64,000 nucleotides of DNA. Origin: Bacillus sp. EB600. GTDB lineage: Bacteria; Bacillota; Bacilli; Bacillales; Cytobacillaceae. Position numbers and translations under genes: made by a program. The notes beneath the pieces are model-generated. The model was not told where the DNA came from, made no database searches, and saw nothing but the letters and a program-made list of their open reading frames with translations. The stretch is from NCBI RefSeq assembly GCF_024494385.1, contig NZ_JAEVLT010000019.1, positions 1-64,000 of the forward strand. The letters are read 5' to 3'. This document shows positions 40,612 to 50,795 of the stretch, piece by piece. The number at the start of each line of letters is the position of its first letter. Positions within the stretch are counted from its first letter, which is position 1.

Positions 40612-43509
40612 TTAATAGTACATTTCAATGTAGGAATATGCCTTGTCATAAACTTCCTGATCGAGAATCTTATACTTTAGGCGAATAGTTTTTAGCAAAC
40701 TTTGTTTAACTGTTCGAACTCCCTCCGTAGTTTTCTGCCACCCAGGGAACCGGACTGAACGGACAATTTCATCAATATCATTTACAATTTTCTCAACGAT
40801 AACTGGAGTTTTTTCAGAACGAACTGCTGTGAACAATTCTGTCAGAGCAGCTTTAGCTTTGTCTTTTTCCTCTTGTGGATCAACACCTTGCTCTGCTTTT
40901 ACAACGTCCTTAGCTAGTTCCAACAAGGATTTGAGGAACTCGATACTATGAATTAACCCCTGTTCATGCTTTTCACGCAGCTTTTCAAGCCTTTCGCCTA
41001 AGGCAATAAACTTAGGGTCGTTGGCGTGTTTTCGAAGCCTAGCGATTAATTTGATTTCAACTTCGCGGCTTTTCTTTTTTGGATCATTCGTTTCCAAGAA
41101 TTCCTGCAAAATATCTGCATCCAAAACCAGTGCGTCAAGATCATCACGCACATCATCTATTGTGACATTCTGATGAACAAGTTCTATGGTCTTTGCACCA
41201 AATGAATGCCACAAAAGTGCCCCAATTCCAGAGACTGGTTTCACAGATTCATAAACTTGTGACAGCCATTTATAGTCTGATTGGTACGTAGCCAAAATCG
41301 GATCTGGTGACAATGCTTCCCACACCTTATGTAGAACGGAAAAATCAGATGCAAAGGCATCTTTGACCTTAACGTCAGCAAGACACTCTTGTGCCTCCAT
41401 CAAAGCCTCAAAACCAGATTTTGTACGATCTACACCAGGGAAATAGTTAATACACTTCGCTAACCAAATTGGAAAATCAGTTTTTATACCATCAATGTTT
41501 GTAACCACCTTCCTGACAGCCTTCTCATCAAAATCAAGCGCAGCAGTTACATCATCGAAGATTCCTAAATAGTCAACAATTAGGCCATGTGTCTTACCTT
41601 CATAAAGGCGGTTTGTACGGCAAATGGCCTGCAGTAAATTATGGTCTTTCATCGGCTTATCTAAATACATCGTTTGCAATATAGGTGCATCAAAACCAGT
41701 TAGCAACTTGGACGTAACAATTAATAGTTCCAATGGATCCGCTGGATCTCTAAAACGATCAAGGAGTTTTTCTTCCTCATCCTTGCTTAGTTTCCACTTT
41801 GCAAATTTATCTGCTTTACCACCTGCTGTATGCATCACAATAGCAGAATGCTCTGGTCCAATGAGTTCGTCTAGCATAGCCTTGTAAAGAACACAGCATT
41901 CACGGTCGAAAGTTACAACTTGTGCCTTGAAACCATTGGGTCGAACTTTTTCAGTAAAGTGACGTGTTATATGTTCACAAATTGCGCGGACGCGATCAGG
42001 TGACTTAATAAGAACAGCCATCTTGGCGGCCTTTTTGGTTAAGTCGTCTTTGTCCTCCTCAGATAACTGATTGGTCATTTCGGAAAAAGCTTCGTCGATA
42101 GCTTCACGATTGATATGAAGCTTTACATCAACTGCTTCAAAATGTAATGGTAGTGTAGCTTTATCTCGTATGGAATCTTGGAAGGTGTAACGGCTCATAT
42201 AACCATTTTCATCTTCGGTAGCACCAAAGGCCCAGAATGTATTCCTATCTGCCTTGTTGATAGGAGTACCCGTAAGACCAAACATAAATGCATTCGGCAA
42301 AGCATTACGCATCTTTCGGCCGAGGTCACCTTCTTGAGTCCTGTGTGCTTCATCAACCATAACAATGATATTAGAGCTGTTATTTATTAGCCCGTCTGCT
42401 TCACCGAATTTATGAATAGTTGTGATTATTATCTTTCGCAAATCCTGCTGAAGATATTTTCGAAGGTCTTCACGGGAATCTGCGCCGATCATGTTGGGGA
42501 TCTCTGAGGCATTAAAGGTGGCAGTGATTTGCGTATTTAAATCAATGCGGTCAACAACAACGATTACCGTCGGATTTTTCAACTGCTTATGCATCCGCAG
42601 TTTCTGTGCCGCAAATACCATCAACAGGGATTTACCGGAACCTTGAAAGTGCCAAATAAGTCCCCGTTTGGGATAACCTGCGACAACACGCCCAACGATC
42701 ATATTTGCTCCCTCGTATTGCTGATAACGGGCAATAATCTTAATACGTCGGAATTTCTTATCATTGGCAAACATGGTGAAATTCATAAGGAAATCTAACA
42801 CAATTTCTGGTGTTAACATCATGGTAATGCTACGGTTAACATCTGCCATTGTACCTTCTGATTTATCCTCACCGGTATGCCATGGACCCCATAGGTTTAG
42901 CGGCATTTTTACAGAGCCATAACGATAACATTTGCCCTCTGTAGCAAAGTTAAAAACGTTTGGAACAAACATCTGCGGAACACTTTTTTCATATCTACTG
43001 ATATCATTAGCACCATCTACCCATGTGATTGATGGACGAACAGGAGTTTTTGTTTCACCGATGACCACAGGTATTCCGTTTATCAGCAAAGTGATGTCAA
43101 ACCTACGTCCCCCCTCAATACGAGGATATACCCATTGGTTTGTGACAATGTACTTGTTATTACTGGGATCGTCAAAATCAACGAGCTTCACCTGAGTGTG
43201 GTCACCATTTTTCCCATATGGCATAGTTTTTTCACCGCGAACCCATTCCATGAAATGCTCATTTGCACGTACCAAGCCTTCCCCTTCACAAGAGAGTAGG
43301 ATAGCGCGAAGTTTGTACATCACTTCGTCAGCTCGCTCTGGTTTAGCGGCAATTTCTGGATTTAGTCTAATAAGTGCGTCAAAAACATATTGCTCCACCA
43401 GCACAGCAGAATACTGGCGGGGCAGGTTTTCTGCTTCGCTGTATGACCAGCCATTGGAAACTGCTGTTTTTATGATTAACTTTTCAATTGTGTTATCTTC
43501 ATTAAACAT
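40612..43509 (-). CDS. hsdR: Type I restriction endonuclease subunit HsdR (965 aa)
   Basis: ATG after GAGGTGA. N-terminal nuclease domain with PD-(D/E)xK motif: D in RRFDITLLINGIPVVIGETK, with E-x-K at GETKT (~residue 155). SF2 translocase motor: Walker A FQGSGKSLLM, DEAH box MVDEAHRTQEGD, then FGLTGTPI and QAICRTNR. A C-terminal helical domain binds the methylase core. Complete length. Last gene of the minus-strand hsdM-hsdM-hsdS-hsdR operon; only 14 bases separate it from hsdS. It would cut unmodified DNA if a working specificity subunit exists. Confidence 0.93.
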   Translation of the reverse strand: MFNEDNTIEKLIIKTAVSNGWSYSEAENLPRQYSAVLVEQYVFDALIRLNPEIAAKPERADEVMYKLRAILLSCEGEGLVRANEHFMEWVRGEKTMPYGKNGDHTQVKLVDFDDPSNNKYIVTNQWVYPRIEGGRRFDITLLINGIPVVIGETKTPVRPSITWVDGANDISRYEKSVPQMFVPNVFNFATEGKCYRYGSVKMPLNLWGPWHTGEDKSEGTMADVNRSITMMLTPEIVLDFLMNFTMFANDKKFRRIKIIARYQQYEGANMIVGRVVAGYPKRGLIWHFQGSGKSLLMVFAAQKLRMHKQLKNPTVIVVVDRIDLNTQITATFNASEIPNMIGADSREDLRKYLQQDLRKIIITTIHKFGEADGLINNSSNIIVMVDEAHRTQEGDLGRKMRNALPNAFMFGLTGTPINKADRNTFWAFGATEDENGYMSRYTFQDSIRDKATLPLHFEAVDVKLHINREAIDEAFSEMTNQLSEEDKDDLTKKAAKMAVLIKSPDRVRAICEHITRHFTEKVRPNGFKAQVVTFDRECCVLYKAMLDELIGPEHSAIVMHTAGGKADKFAKWKLSKDEEEKLLDRFRDPADPLELLIVTSKLLTGFDAPILQTMYLDKPMKDHNLLQAICRTNRLYEGKTHGLIVDYLGIFDDVTAALDFDEKAVRKVVTNIDGIKTDFPIWLAKCINYFPGVDRTKSGFEALMEAQECLADVKVKDAFASDFSVLHKVWEALSPDPILATYQSDYKWLSQVYESVKPVSGIGALLWHSFGAKTIELVHQNVTIDDVRDDLDALVLDADILQEFLETNDPKKKSREVEIKLIARLRKHANDPKFIALGERLEKLREKHEQGLIHSIEFLKSLLELAKDVVKAEQGVDPQEEKDKAKAALTELFTAVRSEKTPVIVEKIVNDIDEIVRSVRFPGWQKTTEGVRTVKQSLLKTIRLKYKILDQEVYDKAYSYIEMYY

Positions 43510-43523
43510 TGCAGTTCACCTCT

Positions 43524-44698
43524 TTATCCTAAATGGAAAGCTATCAGTGAGGATAACATTTGCCCAGCTTTGAGATACATGTTTTTTGAATATTGAATAT
43601 TGGTTTCGATATCATCAAACAATTTTCCAATTTTTTCTCTTTCTTCAGCTAGAGGAATAGCAATTGGCCTTTTTATAAAAAAGTCTTTTGGGACCCTACG
43701 CTGGCCAGCTGTTCCCTGCATCCATCGCTCAGCCCTATTACGAAATGCACGAGACATTGTTAAATAGTAGAGAAATAGTTCATCACTTTGTTCTTTAGGC
43801 CGTATAACAAAAAACTCTGTACTACCATAACCAACACCATTGTGGAGGCTTCTTACGAGGGTACCCTTACCATTTTCCATACACGGAGTAATTTTTGCGA
43901 ACAAAATATCGTTGTCAGCAAAATAGGTATAACCCTTCTTTACTTTGTCAAATTCTTTAATTTCGATTTTTCCAACTGAACCGTCCTCATGAACCGTGTC
44001 CATCGGTAAAAAAGAAACAAAATCATAGTTACTCCCCTTTGGTAACCGAGGGTCAATTTCCGCAGTTCATCAATATGTCCTATTTTCCAATCCAAAGGCA
44101 AACAGGGAGTTTTTTTAATTACTTCGTGTAGTAAAAAATATTTATCTTCCATTTTCCGTTTTAACCTTATTTCAGCGTTAAGCTTATTATTGTACGACTG
44201 TATAACTTCATCTGCTGCCAATAAAAGCTCTGCAATTCGTTTTTGTTCCTCAAGGGGTGGCAGTAGGAATTCATACTTTGAAAGATCAGCCCACTTAACT
44301 CTTGGTGATAAAGAACCATTGGACATGGACATAGCATAATTAAAAAGTGAGTCATTTTGAATGATGAATGGTAATAATGCTGGATCAATTCTGCCATTAG
44401 ATTCGATTACTATAATATCACCAGAACAAACGCCATTGAATTCAGCAACGGAGGCTTTCTTTTGATAGGCTCTACGACGGCCAAATAATACTTGGCCTTT
44501 CTTAAATAGCTTTGTAAACGTTGTCTCGGTATTATCTGTTATATCTATCCACCGCTTGATTTTCAAAGATGAAGGATCTAAGTGTTCAAGTCCCACGATG
44601 CAGTCAAAACCATCACCATAAGGAAACTTGGCAGATAATTTGCTTTCCTTTGCAACATCTCCAAGTTTCACCTTGGCCCATTTGCTTTTATTAACCAT
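43524..44698 (-). pseudogene. hsdS: Type I specificity subunit HsdS, frameshifted
   Basis: ATG at 44698 (GGAAGGTGG upstream) overlaps the hsdM stop. First target-recognition domain ~residues 1-150, then conserved helix PPLEEQKRIAELLLAADEVI. The second half begins WKIGHIDEL and then shifts frame near 44063. The other frame continues IDPRLPKGSNYDFVSFLPMD ... WMQGTAGQRRVPKDFF ... PLAEEREKIGKLFDDIETNI, a normal second recognition domain and C-terminal helix. One extra base would restore a ~390-residue protein. The break is not in a homopolymer or repeat, so slipped-strand phase variation is unlikely; either true decay or a sequencing error. Confidence 0.85.
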
Positions 44699-46190
44699 TA
44701 TTTCCACCACCTTCCAGTGATGATAACAAATCTTCTAATCTACTGTGTAATTCTGTTCGGCATAGTAACCAATCATTAAGGATCTCTTCAAATTCTTGCT
44801 CAGCTTCGTCTGTCAGACCTACTGTAGCATCTCGCACAAATAAAGGAATACTGAGAAGACCATTATTATTAAGAACATCCTCCTTACCTACAACAGCAGC
44901 AAACCCCTGTATAGATACAAAATTCTCGTAAGCTGCAGAAATCTTGTGAATATGCGTATCTTCAAGGTAACTAAATGAACGATCTTTTGTTACTTCATCC
45001 CTTGCATTAATAAACAATATTTTATTTTTGCGTTGGTTGGGTTTATTATTTCGACAGATTACAATACAGGCTTCCATTGGTGAATTATAAAAAAGATTTT
45101 GACCGATACCGATTACACACTCAACCAAATCCATTTCAACCAATTTTTTTCGCATGACTGCCTCTTCATTACGGAACAGCACTCCATGTGGAAATAAAAT
45201 TGCACACCGTCCAGTATCAGGCTTCATACTTGAGAGGATATGCTGTAAAAAGGCATAATCTGCACGGCCCTGCGGTGGTGTGCCAAGAAAGTTACGACCA
45301 TAGCTGTCGCTAGAAAATGCTTCTCGATCCCACTGCTTGATTGAATATGGTGGATTGGCCAGCACCATATCGAATTGGCGTAGTTTACCTATATCGTCTA
45401 AGAAATATGGATTCTTCAAAGTATCTCCATGTACAATTTTAAAATTCTCAACTCCATGTAGGAACAAATTCATACGGCCGATCGCAGCGGTTAATAGATT
45501 TAACTCTTGGCCATATAGCTCGACAGTACGCCATTCTTTATTCTGTTCTTTGAGATATGCAATGGAAGAAATAAGCATACCAGCACTCCCACAGGTTGGG
45601 TCGTAAATTGACTCTCCTGGTTTTGGCTTCAACAGCTCAGTCATTAGGTGTACTACTGTGCGGTTTGTGTAAAACTCCTGTGCTGTATGTCCGCTGTCAT
45701 CAGCGAACTGCTTGATAAGGTATTCATAGCCGTTACCGAGCTCATCTTCAGGGCAGTTTTCTATGGATAGAACCTGAGAACTGAAATGCTCAATAAGTTC
45801 TTTCAGTATATTGTCCGGTAGTCTCTCTTTATTTGTCCATGCTGCATCGCCAAATACACCACTTAGTAACTCATAATTGGCTCGCTCAATATCACGTAAA
45901 GCTTTTTGAATTGCATGTCCAATGTTCATTGATACTTCACGAATTTTATTCCAATGTGCATTTTCAGGTACTTGAAAACGGTGGTTTTCTGCAAACTTTG
46001 CGTAGGCTACATCACCATCAGATTCATTCAGTGCTATTTCGCATTCTTCATCATAAACGTCGCAAATTCTTTTATAAAAAAGTAAAGGAAAAATATAATT
46101 TTTATAACTACCCGCTGCCATGGTACCTCGCAGGATAATAGCGGAGCCCCACAAATATCTCTCTAAATCTTGGAGAGTAATTCTACTCAT
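44691..46190 (-). CDS. hsdM: Type I methyltransferase subunit HsdM, second copy (499 aa)
   Basis: ATG after AAAGGAGGCGAG, overlapping the preceding hsdM stop by 8 bases. N-terminal HsdM_N helices (YLWGSAIILRGTMAAGSYKN), SAM-binding motif I DPTCGSAG (~197-204) and catalytic NPPY (~278). About 40% alike to the first HsdM by eye but with clearly different termini. Both catalytic motifs look functional. With one HsdS and two distinct HsdM genes, the complex may be an M1-M2-S heterotrimer rather than the classical M2S. Confidence 0.9.
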   Translation of the reverse strand: MSRITLQDLERYLWGSAIILRGTMAAGSYKNYIFPLLFYKRICDVYDEECEIALNESDGDVAYAKFAENHRFQVPENAHWNKIREVSMNIGHAIQKALRDIERANYELLSGVFGDAAWTNKERLPDNILKELIEHFSSQVLSIENCPEDELGNGYEYLIKQFADDSGHTAQEFYTNRTVVHLMTELLKPKPGESIYDPTCGSAGMLISSIAYLKEQNKEWRTVELYGQELNLLTAAIGRMNLFLHGVENFKIVHGDTLKNPYFLDDIGKLRQFDMVLANPPYSIKQWDREAFSSDSYGRNFLGTPPQGRADYAFLQHILSSMKPDTGRCAILFPHGVLFRNEEAVMRKKLVEMDLVECVIGIGQNLFYNSPMEACIVICRNNKPNQRKNKILFINARDEVTKDRSFSYLEDTHIHKISAAYENFVSIQGFAAVVGKEDVLNNNGLLSIPLFVRDATVGLTDEAEQEFEEILNDWLLCRTELHSRLEDLLSSLEGGGNNG

Positions 46191-47712
46191 TGTATAGTCT
46201 CGCCTCCTTTAATAACGAAATAAAGCGCTCTTCTGTAGCATAAGCCTCTACAGCGCTGTTCTTTAGATTTTCTATGGCTTCATTGATGGTAATCGGATCT
46301 TCCTCAGACACCTTTTCAACATAGCGTGGAATATTTAGGTTATAATCTTGTTTTCGGATTTCATCAAAAGAAACAACTTTGCAGAATCCTTCTACGTCTT
46401 TTTCTTCTGTTGCATACCGAAAAATCCTTTCAACGTGCTCGTCCAACAAGAAATTCTGCGCACGACCAGGTTTGTAAATTTCAGATGCATCCACCATCAT
46501 TACCTTATGGTGCATAGTAAGTGGTTTACTTTTTTTCAACACAAGGATACATGCAGCTAGAGAGGCCCCATAGAACAAATTCCCCGCAAGGCCAATAATG
46601 CATTCTAGCATATTAGACTCAAGCAGTTTTTTCCGGATATCACCTTCTTTGCTGCCACGAAACAGTACTCCTTGCGGTAAAACAACTGCCATACGGCCAG
46701 TTTTTGCAGCCATGGAGCTGATCATGTGTTGTACCCAGGCATAGTCGCCATTGCTGGCATTTGGAACACCAAAAATGTTTCTCCCATACGGGTCACTAGT
46801 CCACATATCATCGCCCCAGTTTTTTAAAGAAAACGGCGGATTGGCTATAACACAGTCAAAGGTCTGCAAACGGTCATCCATAATGAAGGCAGGGTTGCGC
46901 AATGTATCGCCACGCATAATTTTAAAATCATCTGCACCATGAAGAAATAGATTTATTCGAGCAATAGCTGAAGTGGATAAATTTTTCTCTTGGCCATAGA
47001 GTTTACCAAGAGTGAGGTTCTTTTCACCTATATGGTTTTTTGCTTCAATAAGCATCCCACCTGTACCACAGGCAGGGTCATAGATAGTGTCTCCAGCCTT
47101 TGGGTCTAGCAACTTTACCAGTAGTTTTACAACTGCTCGAGGAGTATAAAACTCTCCAGCGCTGTCTTTTGTAATATCAGCGAACTTCTTAATGAGGTAC
47201 TCATAGGCCTGTCCCATTACATCTGCGGAAAAAGAACGGTTATCTAAACTTAAAGAAGAAAAGTGCTCAATAAGGTCTTTTAATCGCTCATCATTTAATT
47301 TTTCTTTATTCGTCCACTTCGCCTCGTCAAAGTCATCAAAGATCCCAAAGAGTGTGTCAGGGTTAGCTTTTTGGATACCACGCATTGCATATTGAATCGC
47401 CGCACCTGTGTTGAAGATTTTTTCACGGACATCGTTCCAATGGCACCCCTCCGGGATTACAAAGCGATGGTTTTCAGGGAAGTTTGCATATTCCTCATCT
47501 CCATCAGACTCCTCCAAAGCAATACGGGTTTCGTCATCATATACGTCAGATAAGCGTTTAAAAAACATCATTGGAAATAAATAGGTCTTGTACTCATCTG
47601 CGGCTACAGGGCCACGGAGGATGTTACAAGCCTGGTATAAATGATTAAACAGCTTGGTGCCGTCGTCGTTGATAAAATCAGGGTTGTCAATTTCTACTGC
47701 TTTATTAACCAT
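46183..47712 (-). CDS. hsdM: Type I methyltransferase subunit HsdM, first copy (509 aa)
   Basis: ATG after AAAGGATC; first gene of the operon. N-terminal HsdM_N domain (LYQACNILRGPVAADEYKTY), SAM motif I DPACGTGG (212-219) and catalytic NPPF (291-294). Full length. N6-adenine methyltransferase that protects host DNA at the site chosen by HsdS. The upstream region (47713-47900) is AT-rich with one ATGTAAC-type motif at 47756 and presumably contains the operon promoter. Confidence 0.92.
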   Translation of the reverse strand: MVNKAVEIDNPDFINDDGTKLFNHLYQACNILRGPVAADEYKTYLFPMMFFKRLSDVYDDETRIALEESDGDEEYANFPENHRFVIPEGCHWNDVREKIFNTGAAIQYAMRGIQKANPDTLFGIFDDFDEAKWTNKEKLNDERLKDLIEHFSSLSLDNRSFSADVMGQAYEYLIKKFADITKDSAGEFYTPRAVVKLLVKLLDPKAGDTIYDPACGTGGMLIEAKNHIGEKNLTLGKLYGQEKNLSTSAIARINLFLHGADDFKIMRGDTLRNPAFIMDDRLQTFDCVIANPPFSLKNWGDDMWTSDPYGRNIFGVPNASNGDYAWVQHMISSMAAKTGRMAVVLPQGVLFRGSKEGDIRKKLLESNMLECIIGLAGNLFYGASLAACILVLKKSKPLTMHHKVMMVDASEIYKPGRAQNFLLDEHVERIFRYATEEKDVEGFCKVVSFDEIRKQDYNLNIPRYVEKVSEEDPITINEAIENLKNSAVEAYATEERFISLLKEARLYNE

Positions 47713-48168
47713 AATTTCTGATCCTTTCGATTTATGTTACAAAAAAACAACTTGCTTGAATGTAACTTTTAAATTAAAAAAAGAAATAGTTTCATTTCTC
47801 CATTATAAAATTAAAAATATTATCACTTCTACTATTTACCGAATTATATATTAGTTCATCTATACTATAACAAAAAAACATATTACATGACTATATCCTC
47901 AATGATCTGAAGTTTTAAGTTATGGACATACCTCAAAAACTACAACTTGTTTATTTTAAAAAAACTCTTTTCACTAAAGGTTAATCTGAAAAAATTTATC
48001 TTTTGGGCAAGAAAGCCGAGAGAAGGGACAAATCAGTTAAGCTATTCCTTCAATGATGGATACTTTCTCTCATCTAGCCCTATAAAATCGATATTAATAT
48101 ATAACATTCTTTGTTTCATAAAACATGATATAATATTTTCATATTTTGGAAGAAAGGACGTTTAAATT
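47713..48168. other. Divergent promoter region
   Basis: Between the hsd operon and the MazF/PemK-like gene. TTCTTT-(16)-TATAAT at ~48107-48134 is a plausible promoter for the plus-strand gene. No other gene seen. Confidence 0.5.
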
Positions 48169-48921
48169 TTGCCTATTAACACGAAGAGACTGTTGCAGTT
48201 AAAAACAACCAATCCTACAAAGATAGTATCTCAAGAAAAAGATGTTGCTAACCAATTAAGATATACTTTAAACGATACTAGCTCAATACTAGATAATAAC
48301 CTAGTTAAAGAGGTAGTACCTTTTATATTTTGGAATGATACTTGGAACAAGATAGGGTTTTTTGGTCTCTCAAAAAACCATCCTGTTCGGGCAGTTTCAG
48401 GGAAAAGGTACTCAAGAGGAAGAAAGGTATTTGTGGATTTTGGGCTGAATGCTGGAAGAGAATCCTCTTTGCCACACCCAGCAATAGTAATACACAATTT
48501 TAAAGACCTTGTTCTTGTTGCACCTACAACTTCAGAGGACGATGGGTTACTAGATAAAGAGATTGAAAAAGTTATCATTTCTGTCCCTAAAGATGGTATC
48601 GTGTTTCCACAAGATACAATTATTGAACTTCATCAAATGCGATGTGTATCAAAGAATCGTATCATCAACGATTTAAATTGTAATGTTGATCAATACATAG
48701 TTCCAAATGACACAGTGGATGAATTGAACAAAAAGATGAAAACAACTGTTATTCCTTATGGAGCTAATTTAAAACAGGTAATTGAAGCAAAGCTTTGCTA
48801 TCATTATGCTCCAGATATCTTTCACCAAAACATTCACTTAAATACAGTAATAGAACAGCTTCAAAAAGAAAATGAGAAAATGAAAAAACAAATATTAGAG
48901 TTTCAGAGTATCAACAAATAA
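48169..48921 (+). CDS. MazF/PemK-like protein with extensions (250 aa)
   Basis: TTG start at 48169 after GAAAGGACG. Residues ~75-190 carry the MazF/PemK/Kid beta-barrel pattern: RGRKVFVDFGLNAGRESSLP-HPAIVI, LVLVAPTTSEDD, and FPQDTIIELHQMRCVSKNRI. Classical MazF toxins are ~110 residues; this one has a ~75-residue N-terminal region and a C-terminal coiled coil (VIEQLQKENEKMKKQILEFQ). No antitoxin gene precedes it. Its position beside a restriction operon suggests a defence-associated RNase, but that is inference. Confidence 0.72.
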   Translation: MPINTKRLLQLKTTNPTKIVSQEKDVANQLRYTLNDTSSILDNNLVKEVVPFIFWNDTWNKIGFFGLSKNHPVRAVSGKRYSRGRKVFVDFGLNAGRESSLPHPAIVIHNFKDLVLVAPTTSEDDGLLDKEIEKVIISVPKDGIVFPQDTIIELHQMRCVSKNRIINDLNCNVDQYIVPNDTVDELNKKMKTTVIPYGANLKQVIEAKLCYHYAPDIFHQNIHLNTVIEQLQKENEKMKKQILEFQSINK

Positions 48922-48935
48922 GTACTCGAGAAAAA

Positions 48936-48980
48936 ACATATACTTTATCAATAAATTGACAAAGTATATATTTTCCTATA
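48936..48980 (+). terminator. Terminator of the MazF-like gene
   Basis: AAAACATATACTTT ... AAAGTATATATTTT. Confidence 0.7.
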
Positions 48981-49104
48981 AAATTCTTATAAAGAGTTAA
49001 AGTTAAAAACTACATTGCCCATCTGACATGTTAGATGTGGTCATTTCTAACTGACATGCGCCACGGTTTTACATACTTGTTCGAAAACTTTCTTGACCGT
49101 GTGC

Positions 49105-49145
49105 TGAATAAGAGCCTACCATATCATTTGGTAGGCTCTTTCACT
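49105..49145. terminator. Strong terminator hairpin
   Basis: AAGAGCCTACCA-tatcattt-GGTAGGCTCTT, between decayed sequences. Confidence 0.7.
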
Positions 49146-49252
49146 TTTTATATACTTGGCTCAGTTAAAAAAGTAAATTTTGATATATTTTTATTTACTG
49201 ACTATAATGTCAACTACTATCTTCAATTTTGGGCAAAAACGCTCCTTATATA

Positions 49253-49399
49253 TTACTTTAGGGCTTCCGGCAGCTTATTCTTTTCAAGTTCATCCAGCGT
49301 AAATTATATCTTATTTCCCTCTTTTTCACAAAAAAGGATATCATTACACTGTTCAATTTCTTTTCGTAAATGGTCTCGCAAACAGGGTTGTTCCGTGAC
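49253..49399 (-). pseudogene. Small gene remnant with in-frame stop
   Basis: Frame reading VTEQPCLRDHLRKEIEQCND then FCEKEGNKI-stop-FTLDELEKNKLPEALK-stop. Protein-like on both sides of a TAA that replaces an expected tyrosine codon. No start codon. A decayed ~50-residue plasmid gene. Confidence 0.5.
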
Positions 49400-49409
49400 T
49401 ATTTAGAAA

Positions 49410-50795
49410 TTATTTTCTTTTTTTCTTTGTAGTATCGCCATAATAAACTTCTTTAATGTCTTTTTCTTTCTTAACAAGATTTCTATATTCCCATTCTGAA
49501 AAAGTATTGTTATTTTTTATTATTACTGTTTGTAGTTCCTGATGTTTATTTAAATAAATGTGATGTTTGTTGCTCTCAATAAATTTTTCTAATTCAAACC
49601 TAATAAATATTTTTTTGCTAGAATATTCAATGTCCATACGATTATTTTTCATATCAATCTTAACTATCTTCATGCCTACATGACTTAACATTTTTTTCAA
49701 TTCATCAATTAGTTTATCCCTATCTTTGTTTCTATAACATCGAGAATTAGTCAATAAGAATTCAATATCAAATTCATTTTTTTCTCCAAAGGCAAATTTA
49801 CCATATTTATTTGTAAAAACCCTATTTGTAATCTCTAGATAAATGTTTAAAAAAGGATAAACTGAAATTACAAACCCATTATTAGTAACATGTTCGACTT
49901 TCATGATATTATTATCAATATTTTTGTTGTATTCGTTTGCTATCATTTTCAAAAATTTCGGCTCATTTATTTCATATGCTATTTCAGATGTGATGAAACC
50001 ATTACCACTTTGTTTAATCACTTCTCTAATTCTCGCATATTCATTTGCTTTATTAAATTTTAACCAGCTGTCAATTTCTCTTGTCATCACAAAGGTTCGA
50101 TTTTTGTTTCTATCTACATATTTTAGGATTTTTTCTTTAAATTCATTTTGCTTTAGAAACATTGTTTTTAATATGTGTACTTCCTTTTCATTTTGGCTTT
50201 TACTTAATATCGATTTGAACAATTTTTCCGCTTTTTTTCCTAAATTTATGTAGGGCATTTCAATTCTATTTGGAAGAACAATATCTATTTCACCTAAAAA
50301 TTTATTCCAGTTTTCAATTCTACTTTTAGCATCGGGTATAGTTTCTAACAGTTTCAATAGACGACGATTCTTTATTTGATCAGAGACTAAGTTTCTTTTA
50401 TCCTTATGAGCAATTTCACCAATTGCACCAAATTCTTCAATACAATCACTACCGACATTTATAACATTTTTTGTAATTTTATTTTTTATATAGTGAATAT
50501 ATCGATTCTTTGTTCCACATAGCTGGCATTTTACCCATTTTTCTTCATTAGGACCTAGATCAAGAGTTAAACGGTTGTTTGTAGCTAGTGTGGTGCCCCA
50601 TTCCTCAATAGAATTATTTAATAAATCTGAACGCATTTCATTTAAAATTTGTTTCTGTGTAACATTTAAGTCACTATAACTAAGATTTTTATTATTCTTT
50701 AATAATTCCATAAGCCAAGGAAGATTACTTCTTTTAAGTGTTTCACTAAATAACAATTTATTTATCTCTTTTTTTGTAAAAACTTTTTTACCCAA
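49410..50795 (-). CDS. Uncharacterised zinc-binding protein in defence island (461 aa)
   Basis: Start taken as TTG 50795, five bases after GAGGGGGGAAG; the ATG at 50822 lies before that site. Residues ~80-130 carry VKCQLCGTKNRYIHYIKNK ... NVGSDCIEEFG, a CxxCG ... C-type zinc site seen in several uncharacterised phage/plasmid proteins. The rest is basic, Lys/Asn-rich and helical (EIDSWLKFNKANEYARIREV). A C-terminal half with beta strands (NIYLEITNRVF) may be a separate domain. Very AT-rich codon use compared with the hsd genes suggests a separate acquisition. No known family named with confidence. Confidence 0.7.
   Translation of the reverse strand: MGKKVFTKKEINKLLFSETLKRSNLPWLMELLKNNKNLSYSDLNVTQKQILNEMRSDLLNNSIEEWGTTLATNNRLTLDLGPNEEKWVKCQLCGTKNRYIHYIKNKITKNVINVGSDCIEEFGAIGEIAHKDKRNLVSDQIKNRRLLKLLETIPDAKSRIENWNKFLGEIDIVLPNRIEMPYINLGKKAEKLFKSILSKSQNEKEVHILKTMFLKQNEFKEKILKYVDRNKNRTFVMTREIDSWLKFNKANEYARIREVIKQSGNGFITSEIAYEINEPKFLKMIANEYNKNIDNNIMKVEHVTNNGFVISVYPFLNIYLEITNRVFTNKYGKFAFGEKNEFDIEFLLTNSRCYRNKDRDKLIDELKKMLSHVGMKIVKIDMKNNRMDIEYSSKKIFIRFELEKFIESNKHHIYLNKHQELQTVIIKNNNTFSEWEYRNLVKKEKDIKEVYYGDTTKKKRK

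Noticed and set aside
43524-44698. Phase-variable hsdS
   Set aside because: The frameshift is not in a homopolymer or short tandem repeat, and no inverted second hsdS or invertase is adjacent.
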